The notes beneath the pieces were generated by a model, which ran no database searches, had not been told where the DNA came from, and saw only the letters and a program-made list of their open reading frames with translations. Both the position numbers and the translations under genes were made by a program. DNA of 64,000 nt, from NCBI GenBank assembly GCA_050248915.1, contig JBFWRL010000004.1:1-64000 (forward strand), given 5' to 3'. How positions within the stretch are numbered: position 1 is the first letter of the stretch; each line of letters starts with the position of its first letter. Below, one piece after another: positions 17,251 to 26,086 of this stretch. Origin of the DNA: GCA-2770975 sp050248915. Its GTDB lineage: Bacteria; Cyanobacteriota; Sericytochromatia; UBA7694.

Positions 17251-18585
17251 ATGAATATAAAACGTTTTTTGCCGGGTGCTCTGCTCTTGATAAGCACCTC
17301 TTTGGTGGCGGTGTCCCCTCTTTATGCCCAAGGCCCGTTCTCCAAAGGGGAGACCGTGGAGTTCTTTGTCAAGCCTGGTGAATGGATGCGCGGCAAAATT
17401 TTGGCTGTTGGGGCGGGTGGCTACCGTATCCAGGCTGAGGGATTGCCCAATACTTATCAGGTGCCGCTCAGCAGTGCGCGTGTCGCGCCGCCGGTTAAAA
17501 ACAATGGCCAAACAGATATTCAGGTGGGTGACTATGTCGAGGTCATGGCCGAGCGGGGCGGAAAGACCAAACAATGGGTGATTGGCCGGGTCGTTGAAAT
17601 TAAAGGTGTGCGTTATAAGGTGGAGTATGGGGGCAAATACAACAGTGCTTGGTATGAATTAAACCAATTTCGCAGTTTGGCCCAAGAACAGCAGATGGCG
17701 CAAAACCAAGCCTTGGGCAAAGATTTTTACCAAGATCTTTTGCCCTATCGCCAGACATTGGCAACCTGGTTGGCCAAAGCCAATCCCCAAGAGGTTTGGG
17801 GCGATCCCCGCAAGACAGTCAACAATTTGGCCGATTTGCGTCAAGCCCGTGAAGAACTGAATAAAGCCGCCCAGATTGTGGCGCAAAAATACCCCCAAAT
17901 TGAGAATCCTCCCCCCAATCAGATGGGCGGGAGCTTGCTCTCTGCGCCTGGCACCGTACGCAAAATGCTCGAACAGCGCGAAGTTGTCACCGACCAATTT
18001 GAACATGGGCTGTTGCAGCAGCAGGGCAAACTTTTTTTGGAGACGCCCGGTCGTCTCAATGATGTTTTGCTGGGGCAACCCCTGATGAATGGAAGCCAAA
18101 AATTGACCTGGGATCCTTATTTGGCCTGTAATACAGTTCCGCAACTGAAACAGCTGCTCGAAAAAAACTTGGCGGGGTATCTTCGCGACTTTGGGCTTAA
18201 AACCCAGCCCAGCGACTATCTGCCCAATTTTGATCAGGTCGTCGCGCAGCGCCAGGCCAAGGTGCAGACCCGTCTGAGCTATCCTTTCAGTCAGACCTAC
18301 AAGTACCATTTGCCCGAAGCCGAGGCCAAGGTCAAGCAGGACTTAAAAGGCAGCGCTCTGAAAATGGGCTTTTCTTCCAATCAATGGGAGGTCGTGATGT
18401 CTGGGGGTGTTCCCAAAGGGCGCAAACGCACTGGCGCTGCGATGTGGAAAGCCACCAACACCTCATGCAATCTCTGTGCCTGGGATCGCTTCAATTATTG
18501 GGAGGATTATCTCGGCGGGGGGCGCTACGGCAATGGCAAAATCATGTGGGAGATCAGTTCTGAATTGATCCAGTGCCAGCGTTAA
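17251..18585 (+). CDS. Exported protein with two SH3/Tudor-like modules
   Basis: 444 aa with a cleavable signal peptide ending at about residue 26 (SPLYAQG). Two tandem modules of about 55 aa follow: GETVEFFVKPGEWMRGKILAV (about 32-52) and GDYVEVMAERGGKTKQWVIG (about 92-111), each ending in a Tyr/Val-rich strand. They look like Agenet/Tudor-type SH3 barrels. A long helical part follows, and the C-terminus is rich in Trp and Cys (three Cys: NTSCNLCAWDRF and LIQCQR), where disulfides are possible. No enzyme motif. Single-gene unit with its own promoter. Function unknown; a scaffold or ligand-binding periplasmic protein is my guess. Confidence 0.75.
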   Translation: MNIKRFLPGALLLISTSLVAVSPLYAQGPFSKGETVEFFVKPGEWMRGKILAVGAGGYRIQAEGLPNTYQVPLSSARVAPPVKNNGQTDIQVGDYVEVMAERGGKTKQWVIGRVVEIKGVRYKVEYGGKYNSAWYELNQFRSLAQEQQMAQNQALGKDFYQDLLPYRQTLATWLAKANPQEVWGDPRKTVNNLADLRQAREELNKAAQIVAQKYPQIENPPPNQMGGSLLSAPGTVRKMLEQREVVTDQFEHGLLQQQGKLFLETPGRLNDVLLGQPLMNGSQKLTWDPYLACNTVPQLKQLLEKNLAGYLRDFGLKTQPSDYLPNFDQVVAQRQAKVQTRLSYPFSQTYKYHLPEAEAKVKQDLKGSALKMGFSSNQWEVVMSGGVPKGRKRTGAAMWKATNTSCNLCAWDRFNYWEDYLGGGRYGNGKIMWEISSELIQCQR

Positions 18586-18661
18586 AAACCGTTTGACTTG
18601 GGGAGAAGCCCGATCAGGCAGTAAGATCAATGCAGATCTTCACGATTGAGAGGCACTCCCC

Positions 18662-19288
18662 ATGTTGAAACCCCTGCGTCCATTTCAGAGCTTTGTTTTA
18701 AGCGCGTTGTTGCTGGGAGGGGGGTATGTGTTGTGGCAAAAGTCTGTTCAAGCCGCTTTGCCCGAGCAGCAATTGGCCAAATACGTTGACCTGGATCGCT
18801 ATTTGGGCAAATGGTATGAAGTGGCCCGCATTCCCAATCCCTTTCAGCCCGAGAGCCATGTCGGTGGCAGCGACAGTTACGAAAAATTGCCCGATGGCAG
18901 TTTGCAGGTGATCTATGGCTGGCACGAAAAAAGCCTGGCTGCCCCAGCCCAAAAAATGGTGGGCAAAATCCGCGTCGTGGATCCAAGCCATGCGCGCATG
19001 AAAGTGCAGTTTTTCTGGCCTTTTGAAGCGGATTATTGGGTTGTGGAATTGGCCGACGATTACAGCTATACGGTGGTGGGGTATCCCGACCGCTCAATGG
19101 CTTGGGTTATGAGCCGCAGCCCAGTGATCGACGAAACCCTTTACCAGGGTATTCTTACCCGGCTCAAAGCCCAAGGTTATCCGATTGAGAAATTGGTGCG
19201 CGTGCCACAGCCTGCCGATGCGCCCATTGAGAGTGCGCCGACTCAAACGGCCCCCATTCAAACAGCGCCTACGACCACTCAGCCTTAA
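18662..19288 (+). CDS. Lipocalin (Blc-like)
   Basis: 208 aa. An N-terminal hydrophobic segment without a lipobox Cys (signal peptide or anchor) precedes a lipocalin barrel. The family GxW motif is in YLGKWYEVARIPN (about 57-69). YWVVELADDYSYTVVGYPDR and AWVMSRSP are typical of the outer-membrane Blc/ApoD group, which binds fatty acids or lysophospholipids during envelope stress. The last 30 residues are a low-complexity Pro/Thr/Ala tail with the repeat QTAP. GAGG precedes the ATG. Its TAA overlaps the convergent DUF2202 gene's TAA (TTAA). Confidence 0.88.
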   Translation: MLKPLRPFQSFVLSALLLGGGYVLWQKSVQAALPEQQLAKYVDLDRYLGKWYEVARIPNPFQPESHVGGSDSYEKLPDGSLQVIYGWHEKSLAAPAQKMVGKIRVVDPSHARMKVQFFWPFEADYWVVELADDYSYTVVGYPDRSMAWVMSRSPVIDETLYQGILTRLKAQGYPIEKLVRVPQPADAPIESAPTQTAPIQTAPTTTQP

Positions 19289-20001
19289 CCCCCGTTGCCG
19301 CGTTCAACCGCACTGGTGGCGATTGTATCAAACGCGCTTTGGCTGAGATGTTTGGCGTTGTAAGTGCCCCCCGCTGTTTTTAGGGCATTGTGAAAGGCGC
19401 GCAAATGATTGCGCGAGCCTCGTTCCAGCTCTTGATAAACCAAGCGGATATCTGCTTGGTCGACGCTTTTGCTGAGGGTTTGCAAATCTGCAATATCCAA
19501 TTCTTCGATCTCCAACCCGACCTGCAAAGCGGCAATTAATGACGTTTTGCCCTGTGTGATCAGACTGTCGTAGAGGCTTTGCAGGGCTGCAGCGTTGAAT
19601 TTGCCTGTTTCTTTCAGGGCAGGATCGGCGATTTGGTAACGCTCGAGCAATTGCCTGACCGACTCGGTGTGGCTGGCTTCGCTGCTTGAGATATTTTGGA
19701 ATTGGCGGGCCTGTGGCCACAGGCCCGCCAAGCTGAGATAAACGTCTTGGGCCAGTTTTTCTTCTTCACGCATTTGCAAAAGGCCCGTCTTTTCAGCCTC
19801 TGAGAGCTCAGATGTGGGCATTTGTGCCAGGGCTTGGTTGAGTAAATTGTCAACCAAGCGGGTCGAGCCTTCGCTGTCGACTTGCACAAAAGGATTTTTA
19901 TTGGCTCCAGGGTTGTTTTGATTGGGTCCCAACCCCAGGGTGCTGCAAGCACTGAGACTGCCCAGCAGGGCAAGGGTGGCGAAAAATTTGACTTTGAACA
20001 T
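19285..20001 (-). CDS. DUF2202 ferritin-like lipoprotein
   Basis: 238 aa. The signal peptide ends in SLSAC (C19). The rest is a four-helix ferritin-like domain of the DUF2202 type, with candidate metal-binding residues in REEEKLAQDVY, SSSEASHTESV, LEIEELDIADL and SRNHLRAFHNAL, one set per helix. DUF2202 proteins are presumed metal-binding; no activity is established. Paralogue of the next gene, 24 nt away, and transcribed after it. Confidence 0.87.
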   Translation of the reverse strand: MFKVKFFATLALLGSLSACSTLGLGPNQNNPGANKNPFVQVDSEGSTRLVDNLLNQALAQMPTSELSEAEKTGLLQMREEEKLAQDVYLSLAGLWPQARQFQNISSSEASHTESVRQLLERYQIADPALKETGKFNAAALQSLYDSLITQGKTSLIAALQVGLEIEELDIADLQTLSKSVDQADIRLVYQELERGSRNHLRAFHNALKTAGGTYNAKHLSQSAFDTIATSAVERGNGG

Positions 20002-20025
20002 GGGATTTAGACGCTTTCTATTTTC

Positions 20026-20649
20026 TTATTTTCTATTGCGGCCGTGTTGGCCGTGTTGGCCACGGGCAGAACTGAGAAATTTTTGGAATTCAGTCTCAGA
20101 GAGATATTGGGGTTGGTAAGTTCCACCACTGGCTGCCAAGGCCCGATAAAAAGCCCCGAGGTGTCGCCCAGAGGCCTGAATCAAATGCTCAGCCGTTTGG
20201 GCTTCTGCAGGATCTTGGGTTTGACTTTGCCATTGTTTTAAGTCCAAAATATCTAATTCTTCAATTTCAAGCCCCACTTCAAGTGCTTTTTGTAGCGATA
20301 TTTCCCCTTTGGTTTTGAGTTTTTGGTAGAGCGTTTGAATCTCTTGCTCTGAGAATTGGCCCTTGGCTAGGGCCTGGGTGGGATCGGAGAGTTGGCGCTG
20401 ATTGAGCAAGCTGCGCAGACGTTGTAAATGCCGCATCTCTGCTGTTTGGATCTGCAAAAATACCGGGTGGTTCCACTGTTGACCAAAATGGACATAGAGA
20501 TCGTGGGCCAGTTTTTCCGTTTCAGCCAAATGGGGCAACGAAACAGCTTTGGGCGTGGGATTGACAGGCGCTGCTGAGACCGTTAACCAGAAGGGGGAGA
20601 AAAAGGCGCCCCCGAGCAGGAGTGAGAGAGACAGGTGTTTGAGTGACAT
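20026..20649 (-). CDS. DUF2202 ferritin-like exported protein
   Basis: 207 aa with a Sec signal peptide ending near VSAAP and no lipobox. The four-helix DUF2202 signature is present: LAETEKLAHDLYVHFG, IQTAEMRHLQRL, LEIEELDILDL and SGRHLGAFYRAL. The tail is Gly/His/Arg-rich (ARGQHGQHGRNRK) and could bind metal. It is the first gene of a two-gene unit with the lipoprotein paralogue; GGAGG lies 12 nt ahead of the ATG. A 23-bp dyad covers its promoter, suggesting repression by a dimeric regulator. Confidence 0.87.
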   Translation of the reverse strand: MSLKHLSLSLLLGGAFFSPFWLTVSAAPVNPTPKAVSLPHLAETEKLAHDLYVHFGQQWNHPVFLQIQTAEMRHLQRLRSLLNQRQLSDPTQALAKGQFSEQEIQTLYQKLKTKGEISLQKALEVGLEIEELDILDLKQWQSQTQDPAEAQTAEHLIQASGRHLGAFYRALAASGGTYQPQYLSETEFQKFLSSARGQHGQHGRNRK

Positions 20650-20668
20650 GGTTGATTACCTCCATACT

Positions 20669-20691
20669 TATACTATACACCCTATAGTATA
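20669..20691. promoter_or_regulatory. Dyad operator over the DUF2202 promoter
   Basis: Perfect 9-bp arms TATACTATA and TATAGTATA around CACCC, 20 bp upstream of the ATG at 20649. The arms themselves supply -10-like TATACT/TATAGT boxes, so a bound protein would block polymerase. The A/T arms with a C/G centre loosely recall metal-sensor (CsoR-type) sites. The regulator is not in the window. Confidence 0.55.
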
Positions 20692-20730
20692 TTTGTGATT
20701 GATTCAAATCAAGGTTTTTCAGAGCTGGGG

Positions 20731-21900
20731 TTAGAAAGGGGCAAACCCTTCGGGCTCTTGCCGGGGCACCTGGTTAAAGCTGTGGCGGAATTCGGAGATC
20801 AGCTCGTAGACGGATTTGCGCACCCGATTGGTAACTCCCAGGGGGCGGTGTTCAGGCAGGGAGTGCCAGGGTGTAAATGAGAGGTTTTCACAAAATTGCA
20901 TTTGCGCGGGGCTGTCAAAACTTTGGGGGGCCATCGTGATGCGGGCCACAGGCACGTAAGCTGAGACCTGTTCGGGCCATTCAACCGTGGCGTTTTCAAC
21001 CGGCATTTGTTCAAAATTGCCGCTGTGGGGCTGCACCATCAACTCCATGCAGGCACTTTGCTGTTTGAGTGTGTTGGCCATGGCTTCACGCAGATAATTG
21101 GGGCCGGGTTTGGCGGGCATCGTGCTGCGCGGGGCCTGGCAGGGGCGCACCTTAAATTTGATCGGGCGATTGCCCAATTGGTAGGCTGTGGCGCTGAAAA
21201 ATTCGCTTTCGAGCGGGTTGATGGTCTGTTTGCCAAAGATTTTGTAGAGGCGGTAACTCACGCGCGGGTGGGTGATTGCAAAACCGGCCAGACTTAACCC
21301 ACCGTGGGCCACAGCCGAAGAAAAGGCCACATAGTCTTTGAGTTCTTCGATAAAAAACTCGCGGTTATTCATCATCACAAAGTCTTGGGTGCGCGCGTCT
21401 GCTTGGGTGGGCAAAAGTTTTTTGCCGGGCACGCCCATCAATTTGATCGCCATACCGCGAATATCCCCTTTGGTATCGGGCACATTGGGGTCGCTGCCGC
21501 CATTGGAAAAACGCAGCCAAGCCGGGAAGTTCTGATTTTGGGCAAAAACACCCACGCGCATCGCCGGGGGCAGGGCCTGATTTTGCACCTGGAATTGGGC
21601 TTTGACACAGCCGTGGTGTTTGGCATGTACGTCACGTTTCATCGGTGGGGCCGTGAAATTCTTTTTGAGCGTGGCCAAAATATGTTGTTCGATTTCGCGG
21701 GTCGCAGCGGCTTCGTTGGGGGCCAGGGTCTCACCCAGGTTTTGGGCAATCTGTGTGGCACTGGCCTGGTAATTGGCCTGGAACTGTTCCAAGCGGGCAT
21801 TTTGCTGAGCATTGACTGGGGTCAGTGAGGTTTGTTGGCAGGCAAAAAGTGAGAGTCCCCCCAAACAGAGTGCGGTTGCAGACAAAGCAAAATATTTCAT
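20731..21900 (-). CDS. Catalase-like lipoprotein
   Basis: 389 aa. The signal peptide ends in LSLFAC. The body follows the catalase fold: MKRDVHAKHHGC (His in the position of the catalytic His), RFSNGGSD, DIRGMAIKLMGVPG and DFVMMNNREFF, then a C-terminal FTPWHSLPEHRPLGVTNRVR. I do not see the RxxxY segment that gives the proximal haem Tyr in true catalases. It belongs to the smaller catalase-related group, some members of which are lipid-hydroperoxide enzymes. With the DUF2202 genes and lipocalin nearby, an envelope oxidative-stress role is plausible. Confidence 0.8.
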   Translation of the reverse strand: MKYFALSATALCLGGLSLFACQQTSLTPVNAQQNARLEQFQANYQASATQIAQNLGETLAPNEAAATREIEQHILATLKKNFTAPPMKRDVHAKHHGCVKAQFQVQNQALPPAMRVGVFAQNQNFPAWLRFSNGGSDPNVPDTKGDIRGMAIKLMGVPGKKLLPTQADARTQDFVMMNNREFFIEELKDYVAFSSAVAHGGLSLAGFAITHPRVSYRLYKIFGKQTINPLESEFFSATAYQLGNRPIKFKVRPCQAPRSTMPAKPGPNYLREAMANTLKQQSACMELMVQPHSGNFEQMPVENATVEWPEQVSAYVPVARITMAPQSFDSPAQMQFCENLSFTPWHSLPEHRPLGVTNRVRKSVYELISEFRHSFNQVPRQEPEGFAPF

Positions 21901-21979
21901 AAAGGGCAGGCTCCTGGGGGAATTTCTCTAGAATTTTAACATTTAACCGAAAATAAAGCCATTGCTGACTTTTTTAAAC

Positions 21980-22005
21980 CAAGAAAAAAGGCCCCCGGAG
22001 GGGCC
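21980..22005 (-). terminator. Intrinsic terminator of the nuclease/phosphatase gene
   Basis: On the reverse strand GGCCCC-TCCG-GGGGCC (22005-21990) is followed by TTTTTTCTT. It lies 45 nt beyond the stop codon of the gene ending at 22049. Confidence 0.85.
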
Positions 22006-22048
22006 AGCGTAGAGAGTTGGGAAAGAAAAAAAACTGTTTAGCGATCAG

Positions 22049-23071
22049 TTACCGATCTGTGGTGATATTCAGGTCAATCGTGACAGGAATATGGTCAGAG
22101 GCATTGTAAAAATGCAGATTCATCCATTGCTCACCCTGTTTAAAGGGTTTGTAGAGCTTCGCCGATTTGGGCACGTATTCGTTGAGCATGCTCGGAGAGA
22201 GCAGGAGATAGTCAATCCGCGAGCGGTATTGCTGGGGATGATAGGTAAAGACCTCAGGGCCATTGCCCAAATCTTTCATGATGATGTCGGTTAGACCCAA
22301 ACCACTGACCTGGGGATTGACCAGCGGTTGCACGGGTTTTTCCAGGGGTTTGTCGTTGAAATCGCCCATCACTACCACGTTTTCGCGGGGGTTGGCTTTT
22401 TGGAAGGCACCAATGATTTGTTGGGCTGCGCGAGCCTCGGCTTCGCGGCGGACATCGGCTTCGTCTCCCCCATGTTGGGATTTGAGGTGGAGAACAAAGA
22501 CGGTCAAAGCGTAATTATTCGGGCCTTGAATGCGCACTTGCAGCAAGTCGCGACTGAATCCGACGGGTTGAGCTTCGCCGGGTACGGGAAAACGCACTTC
22601 TTTATGGCTTTTGACAGCGGTCACGGGAAAGCGGCTGAAGAGGGCCACATCAATGCCACGGGTATCGTTGCCTTCGATTAAGACGACTTCGCGGTAACCC
22701 ATGTCTGCCAGGTATTTGTCACGGAATTGGGTCAAGGTGGCTTTGGATTCGACTTCCTGCATGCCAACGACATCGGCGTTGATATCGTGCATGGCTTGGC
22801 TCAAGGCGATTTTTTCTTTTTCGGGTTTGGCCTGTTCGGGTTCTTTGCCAGGGTCTTGAATGCCATCGAAGAGATTGCGAATATTATAGGTGGCCAGGCG
22901 CAGGGTGCCTGCTTGACGGCCGGGAGCGGCAGGAGCCACGGAGTTGGCGCGCACGTTCATGGGGCCGACTTGGCGTGGCATGATCGCAGATGGGTTCAGG
23001 GGGGCTTGGCCGCAGCCAATACCAGCCAATAAAAACAAACTTGAACAGAGTACGGACATTGCTTTTTTCAT
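22049..23071 (-). CDS. Endonuclease/exonuclease/phosphatase-family lipoprotein
   Basis: 340 aa. The signal peptide ends in LLAGIGC (C20). The EEP fold follows with all expected motifs: LATYNIRNLFD, VGMQEVES (Mg-binding Glu), RGIDVALFSR, FVLHLKSQHGG, VVMGDFNDKP (Asp/Asn), SRIDYLLLS and ASDHIPVTI (catalytic His). Substrates of this fold range from DNA to phospholipids and nucleotides. As an exported lipoprotein it could be an extracellular nuclease or phosphodiesterase. Monocistronic with its own terminator. Confidence 0.9.
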   Translation of the reverse strand: MKKAMSVLCSSLFLLAGIGCGQAPLNPSAIMPRQVGPMNVRANSVAPAAPGRQAGTLRLATYNIRNLFDGIQDPGKEPEQAKPEKEKIALSQAMHDINADVVGMQEVESKATLTQFRDKYLADMGYREVVLIEGNDTRGIDVALFSRFPVTAVKSHKEVRFPVPGEAQPVGFSRDLLQVRIQGPNNYALTVFVLHLKSQHGGDEADVRREAEARAAQQIIGAFQKANPRENVVVMGDFNDKPLEKPVQPLVNPQVSGLGLTDIIMKDLGNGPEVFTYHPQQYRSRIDYLLLSPSMLNEYVPKSAKLYKPFKQGEQWMNLHFYNASDHIPVTIDLNITTDR

Positions 23072-23190
23072 GGGAATAAATCCTCTACGCGATTTTGATA
23101 ATTTACTTATCGCGACATCGGGGGTTTTTATTCTTAACTTTGGATTGTTGGAGCTTTAAAGTCTGTTTAATCTTGGGTTTTGTTATGGGG

Positions 23191-24567
23191 TCAGGCCAAT
23201 ATCCTGCGAATTTCTTCGCTCACGCTCTCCTCGCGAACCTTGACCAATTGGCCTTTTGAGACCACCTGCTCGCCGCCGACAAAGACCGCTTGCAGGGCAC
23301 TTTCGGGCCAGGCCGAAAAGATCAGCTGGTTGAGCACAGCGGTCTCCACGTCTGCGGCATAAGCGGCCGGCAGAAGTGAGGGGTGTTCCAGATCCACAAT
23401 TTGAAAATCTGCCTCCATACCGGCTTTGAGTTCACCGATAGGCAGCCCCAGCAATTTGCCCCCCTGCAGATGTAACATGCGGTACAGGCTGCGGGCGGCT
23501 GGCACACAGCCCATCGAGAGCGACTGCACCCGCTGTAGGTATTCTGCTGCGCGGGCCTCCGCAAAGAGATTGGTTTCGATATTGGCATCGGTGCCGAGGC
23601 CAACAGAAACGCGACGTTTGACCCAGCCGGGCAAATCTGCCACGCCATCACCGAGGGCCATATTGGTGATCGGGTTATAGGCAATGCCCACCTGTTTTTG
23701 GGCGACCAGATCTTTGTCTGCTTCACTTAACCAGATCGCATGCACCAAAACGGTGCGGTGGTCCAAAACGCCCAGTTTTTCGAGGGCACCGACAGGGGTT
23801 GTTCCATACAGACTTTGGGCCAGCTCCAGATCGTGTTTTTGCTCAGCCAAGTGAATGTGCCAGGGGGTGTCGCGCTCTTGGGCCAGGGCGGCAGCGGCTT
23901 GAATCAGTTCAGCCGAGGCCCCGTGGAGTGAGTGTGGGGCCGGCAAAACGGAGATCAGGGGGTGCTCTGCATATTGCTGAGCCAATTGTCGCGTTTGCTC
24001 GATCGCTTGTTGCCAAGGCTCTTTAAAACGTTTTTGACCCTCTTTTTCGCCCTGATCGTAGAGGGCGCGAATCAGGCAGATCCGCATGCCGAGATCGCGG
24101 GCGGCCTGCAATACGGCTTTGACGTTGCGCTGGCGGCTGCTGGTGCCGTCGGGCAAATTGTGTAAATAAAAGAATTCGCCGACGGTGGTGATGCCCTGTT
24201 TGAGCATTTGGCTAAAAACCAGCAGAGCTGAAGCATAGAGACTGTCTTCGTCGAGTTCGAGTACCAACGGATAGAGAAAGCGATCAACCCAATCTTGAAA
24301 ATGCTGGGGTTGGCCTGTGGTGGGGCGGAGTAGGACTTGGAAGGCGTGGCTGTGGGTATTGACGCAGCCGGGCATCAACAGGGAGTGGGGAAAATTCAAC
24401 TCTTCTTCGACTTCATACTGGCGGTTCAGGGCATCTGCTTCAGCTTGGGAGCAGACCTTTTCGATTTTGCCCGTTTTGTCGATCAATAAACAGTGATCCA
24501 CCAACCAAGTGGTTCCGGTATCGATGTATTTACTGTTAATCCGTTTCGTGGTACACATTGTTTGCAT
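23191..24567 (-). CDS. Amidohydrolase, HutF-like (formiminoglutamate deiminase group)
   Basis: 458 aa, a cytoplasmic metal-dependent deaminase of the amidohydrolase superfamily (TRZ/ATZ/HutF branch). Metal and catalytic motifs: MPGCVNTHSHAFQ (HxH), WHIHLAEQKHD, LVHAIWLSEAD and VGLGTDANIETNL (Asp). HSHAFQ and TTVGEFFYLHN are closest to formimidoylglutamate deiminase, which makes N-formylglutamate in histidine breakdown. No other hut gene is present, so guanine- or other imino-compound deamination is also possible. AGGAT lies upstream of the ATG. Confidence 0.85.
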   Translation of the reverse strand: MQTMCTTKRINSKYIDTGTTWLVDHCLLIDKTGKIEKVCSQAEADALNRQYEVEEELNFPHSLLMPGCVNTHSHAFQVLLRPTTGQPQHFQDWVDRFLYPLVLELDEDSLYASALLVFSQMLKQGITTVGEFFYLHNLPDGTSSRQRNVKAVLQAARDLGMRICLIRALYDQGEKEGQKRFKEPWQQAIEQTRQLAQQYAEHPLISVLPAPHSLHGASAELIQAAAALAQERDTPWHIHLAEQKHDLELAQSLYGTTPVGALEKLGVLDHRTVLVHAIWLSEADKDLVAQKQVGIAYNPITNMALGDGVADLPGWVKRRVSVGLGTDANIETNLFAEARAAEYLQRVQSLSMGCVPAARSLYRMLHLQGGKLLGLPIGELKAGMEADFQIVDLEHPSLLPAAYAADVETAVLNQLIFSAWPESALQAVFVGGEQVVSKGQLVKVREESVSEEIRRILA

Positions 24568-24621
24568 CTGTTTGTATCCTGTGGGTATTATTCATTCTAA
24601 CGCAGAACCAAGGAGTCCTTT

Positions 24622-25149
24622 ATGGCAAATGATAATATGCAATATGTATTTGGCCTGAAGATCAAAGACAAAGAAATTCATTTTGGTGGCGATCGCATTT
24701 TTGTTGAAACGCAAGTGGAGAAATGGCTCCAGATTTTTGCGGGAGATCTGCCTGCGAATTTGATGCCAAATGTGGATCATACACCCTCGGCTCCTTCGGC
24801 CCGCGTGGCAGATATTGCCAACGCCACTCAAGCCCCGGCCGGTGGCCGCCGTTTGCCGACCTTGGCAGAGTTTCTCAAAACCAAAGAGCCCAAAGAAATT
24901 TCTGATGTGGTCTTGGTGGTGGGTTTGTATATGGAGCGCTTTCAACAAAAGAATCTCTTCACCCGCTGGGATTTGATGCAGACCATTTTTAACCGGATCG
25001 GCAAAGAAGAAGCCGATGTGCAGCAGGCCTTGACTCAATTGGTGAATCAGCAGTTTTTGAGTGAAACCCAGACCATGGGCAGCACGGAAATGTCTTATTC
25101 GCTGACCTTTTCGGGTGAGCAAGTGGTCAAAGAGGGTTTTTCCCGCTAA
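24622..25149 (+). CDS. Conserved-looking protein of unknown function
   Basis: 175 aa, no signal peptide. Residues 1-50 are a beta-rich segment (YVFGLKIKDKEIHFGGDRIF), 55-80 an Ala/Pro linker, 85-170 mostly helical (ISDVVLVVGLYMERF, then TRWDLMQTIFNRIG and VQQALTQLVNQQFL) ending in a short beta pair, which could be a winged helix. I do not recognise a family. AAGGAG precedes the ATG, and a strong terminator follows 41 nt after the stop. Monocistronic. Confidence 0.7.
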   Translation: MANDNMQYVFGLKIKDKEIHFGGDRIFVETQVEKWLQIFAGDLPANLMPNVDHTPSAPSARVADIANATQAPAGGRRLPTLAEFLKTKEPKEISDVVLVVGLYMERFQQKNLFTRWDLMQTIFNRIGKEEADVQQALTQLVNQQFLSETQTMGSTEMSYSLTFSGEQVVKEGFSR

Positions 25150-25190
25150 TTCAGCCAAACCTTAACTGAACTTCACAGAACCCCAACAGA

Positions 25191-25218
25191 AAAACCCCGC
25201 CATTTGGCGGGGTTTTTT
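25191..25218. terminator. Bidirectional intrinsic terminator
   Basis: AAAACCCCGCC-ATTT-GGCGGGGTTTTTT between the convergent genes ending at 25149 (+) and 25235 (-). The A-run and T-run flank the stem on both sides, so it can serve both strands. Confidence 0.92.
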
Positions 25219-25234
25219 CAGCTTAAATGGGGCT

Positions 25235-26086
25235 TTAGCGAATCAGGCTCAACGCGGTGTCGATATTCGAGAGCGAAACCTGAATGACCTTGGTGATCGC
25301 GGAATACATCTTCTGGGCCAACGACAACTCGGGAACCGTCTGTGTCAAAGAGGCATTTGAGGCCTCAAGCGAGTTGGGAACCACGCGGCCTGAAGGGTTG
25401 CCAAAGGCATCGTTGTAATTGCCGTTGACATCTAACAAACTGGTCGCTGGGAAAACAGCCCCAGGGGATCTTTCAAAAATGGTTGAACCATAACGCGAAA
25501 ATTGCAGTTCCAGCTGGGGATTATTGACGATCTGAACCCGCAGGTGATCCAGTAAGATCTGACCATTAAACACGTCTTCGTCATTGGTGCCCACAGCATT
25601 GACTTCCCCGGCCAGGGCGTCTCCGTCGTCAAAGAGCATGACGGCATCGTTGTCAGCACTCATCACGTACAGGCCTTGGCTGTTTACGAGCTTGGGGGGG
25701 GATTCTGTATTGAAGTGGAATTCCCCGTCACGGGTATAATAAGTGGTGCCTGTACCATCAGCCAAGCTGTTCAACATAAAGAATGCTGGGGCTGCACTGG
25801 TTTGCTGAATCGCCAAATGGGTAAAGTCGGTTGAAGCCGTAATTGCGCCTTGATTGAAATCCAGGGTGGTTTCGACAATGCCCAGACTCTGTTCGGCAAT
25901 ATGCACACCCAAACGGGGCGATACGGTTGGTTTTCCTGTTGTGACAGCGCCACCTTCAAATTTAACACGGGTTGCTTTGTAGCCAACACGGCCAGCACCG
26001 GCCATATTTGAGTTTAAGACCGAGATCCATTCGTCGATTGAACGCAGGGAGGCTACGGCTGCAAAGCTTAAATCACCTAATCCCAT
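25235..26086 (-). CDS. Flagellar hook/basal-body rod-type protein (FlgE/FlgF/FlgG family)
   Basis: 283 aa with no signal peptide, as expected for substrates of the flagellar type III pathway. The N-terminal helix carries IDEWISVLNSNMAGAGRVGYK, the variant of the rod motif (ANN..NTxTxG). TDFTHLAIQQ (often DLAIxG) and FFML...TYYTRDGEFHFN follow, then the C-terminal coiled-coil helix (SLEASNASLTQTVPELSLAQKMYSAITKVIQ). These identify the hook/rod family. It is unusually short for FlgE and has no flagellar neighbour. GAGGAGA lies ahead of the ATG. Confidence 0.87.
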   Translation of the reverse strand: MGLGDLSFAAVASLRSIDEWISVLNSNMAGAGRVGYKATRVKFEGGAVTTGKPTVSPRLGVHIAEQSLGIVETTLDFNQGAITASTDFTHLAIQQTSAAPAFFMLNSLADGTGTTYYTRDGEFHFNTESPPKLVNSQGLYVMSADNDAVMLFDDGDALAGEVNAVGTNDEDVFNGQILLDHLRVQIVNNPQLELQFSRYGSTIFERSPGAVFPATSLLDVNGNYNDAFGNPSGRVVPNSLEASNASLTQTVPELSLAQKMYSAITKVIQVSLSNIDTALSLIR

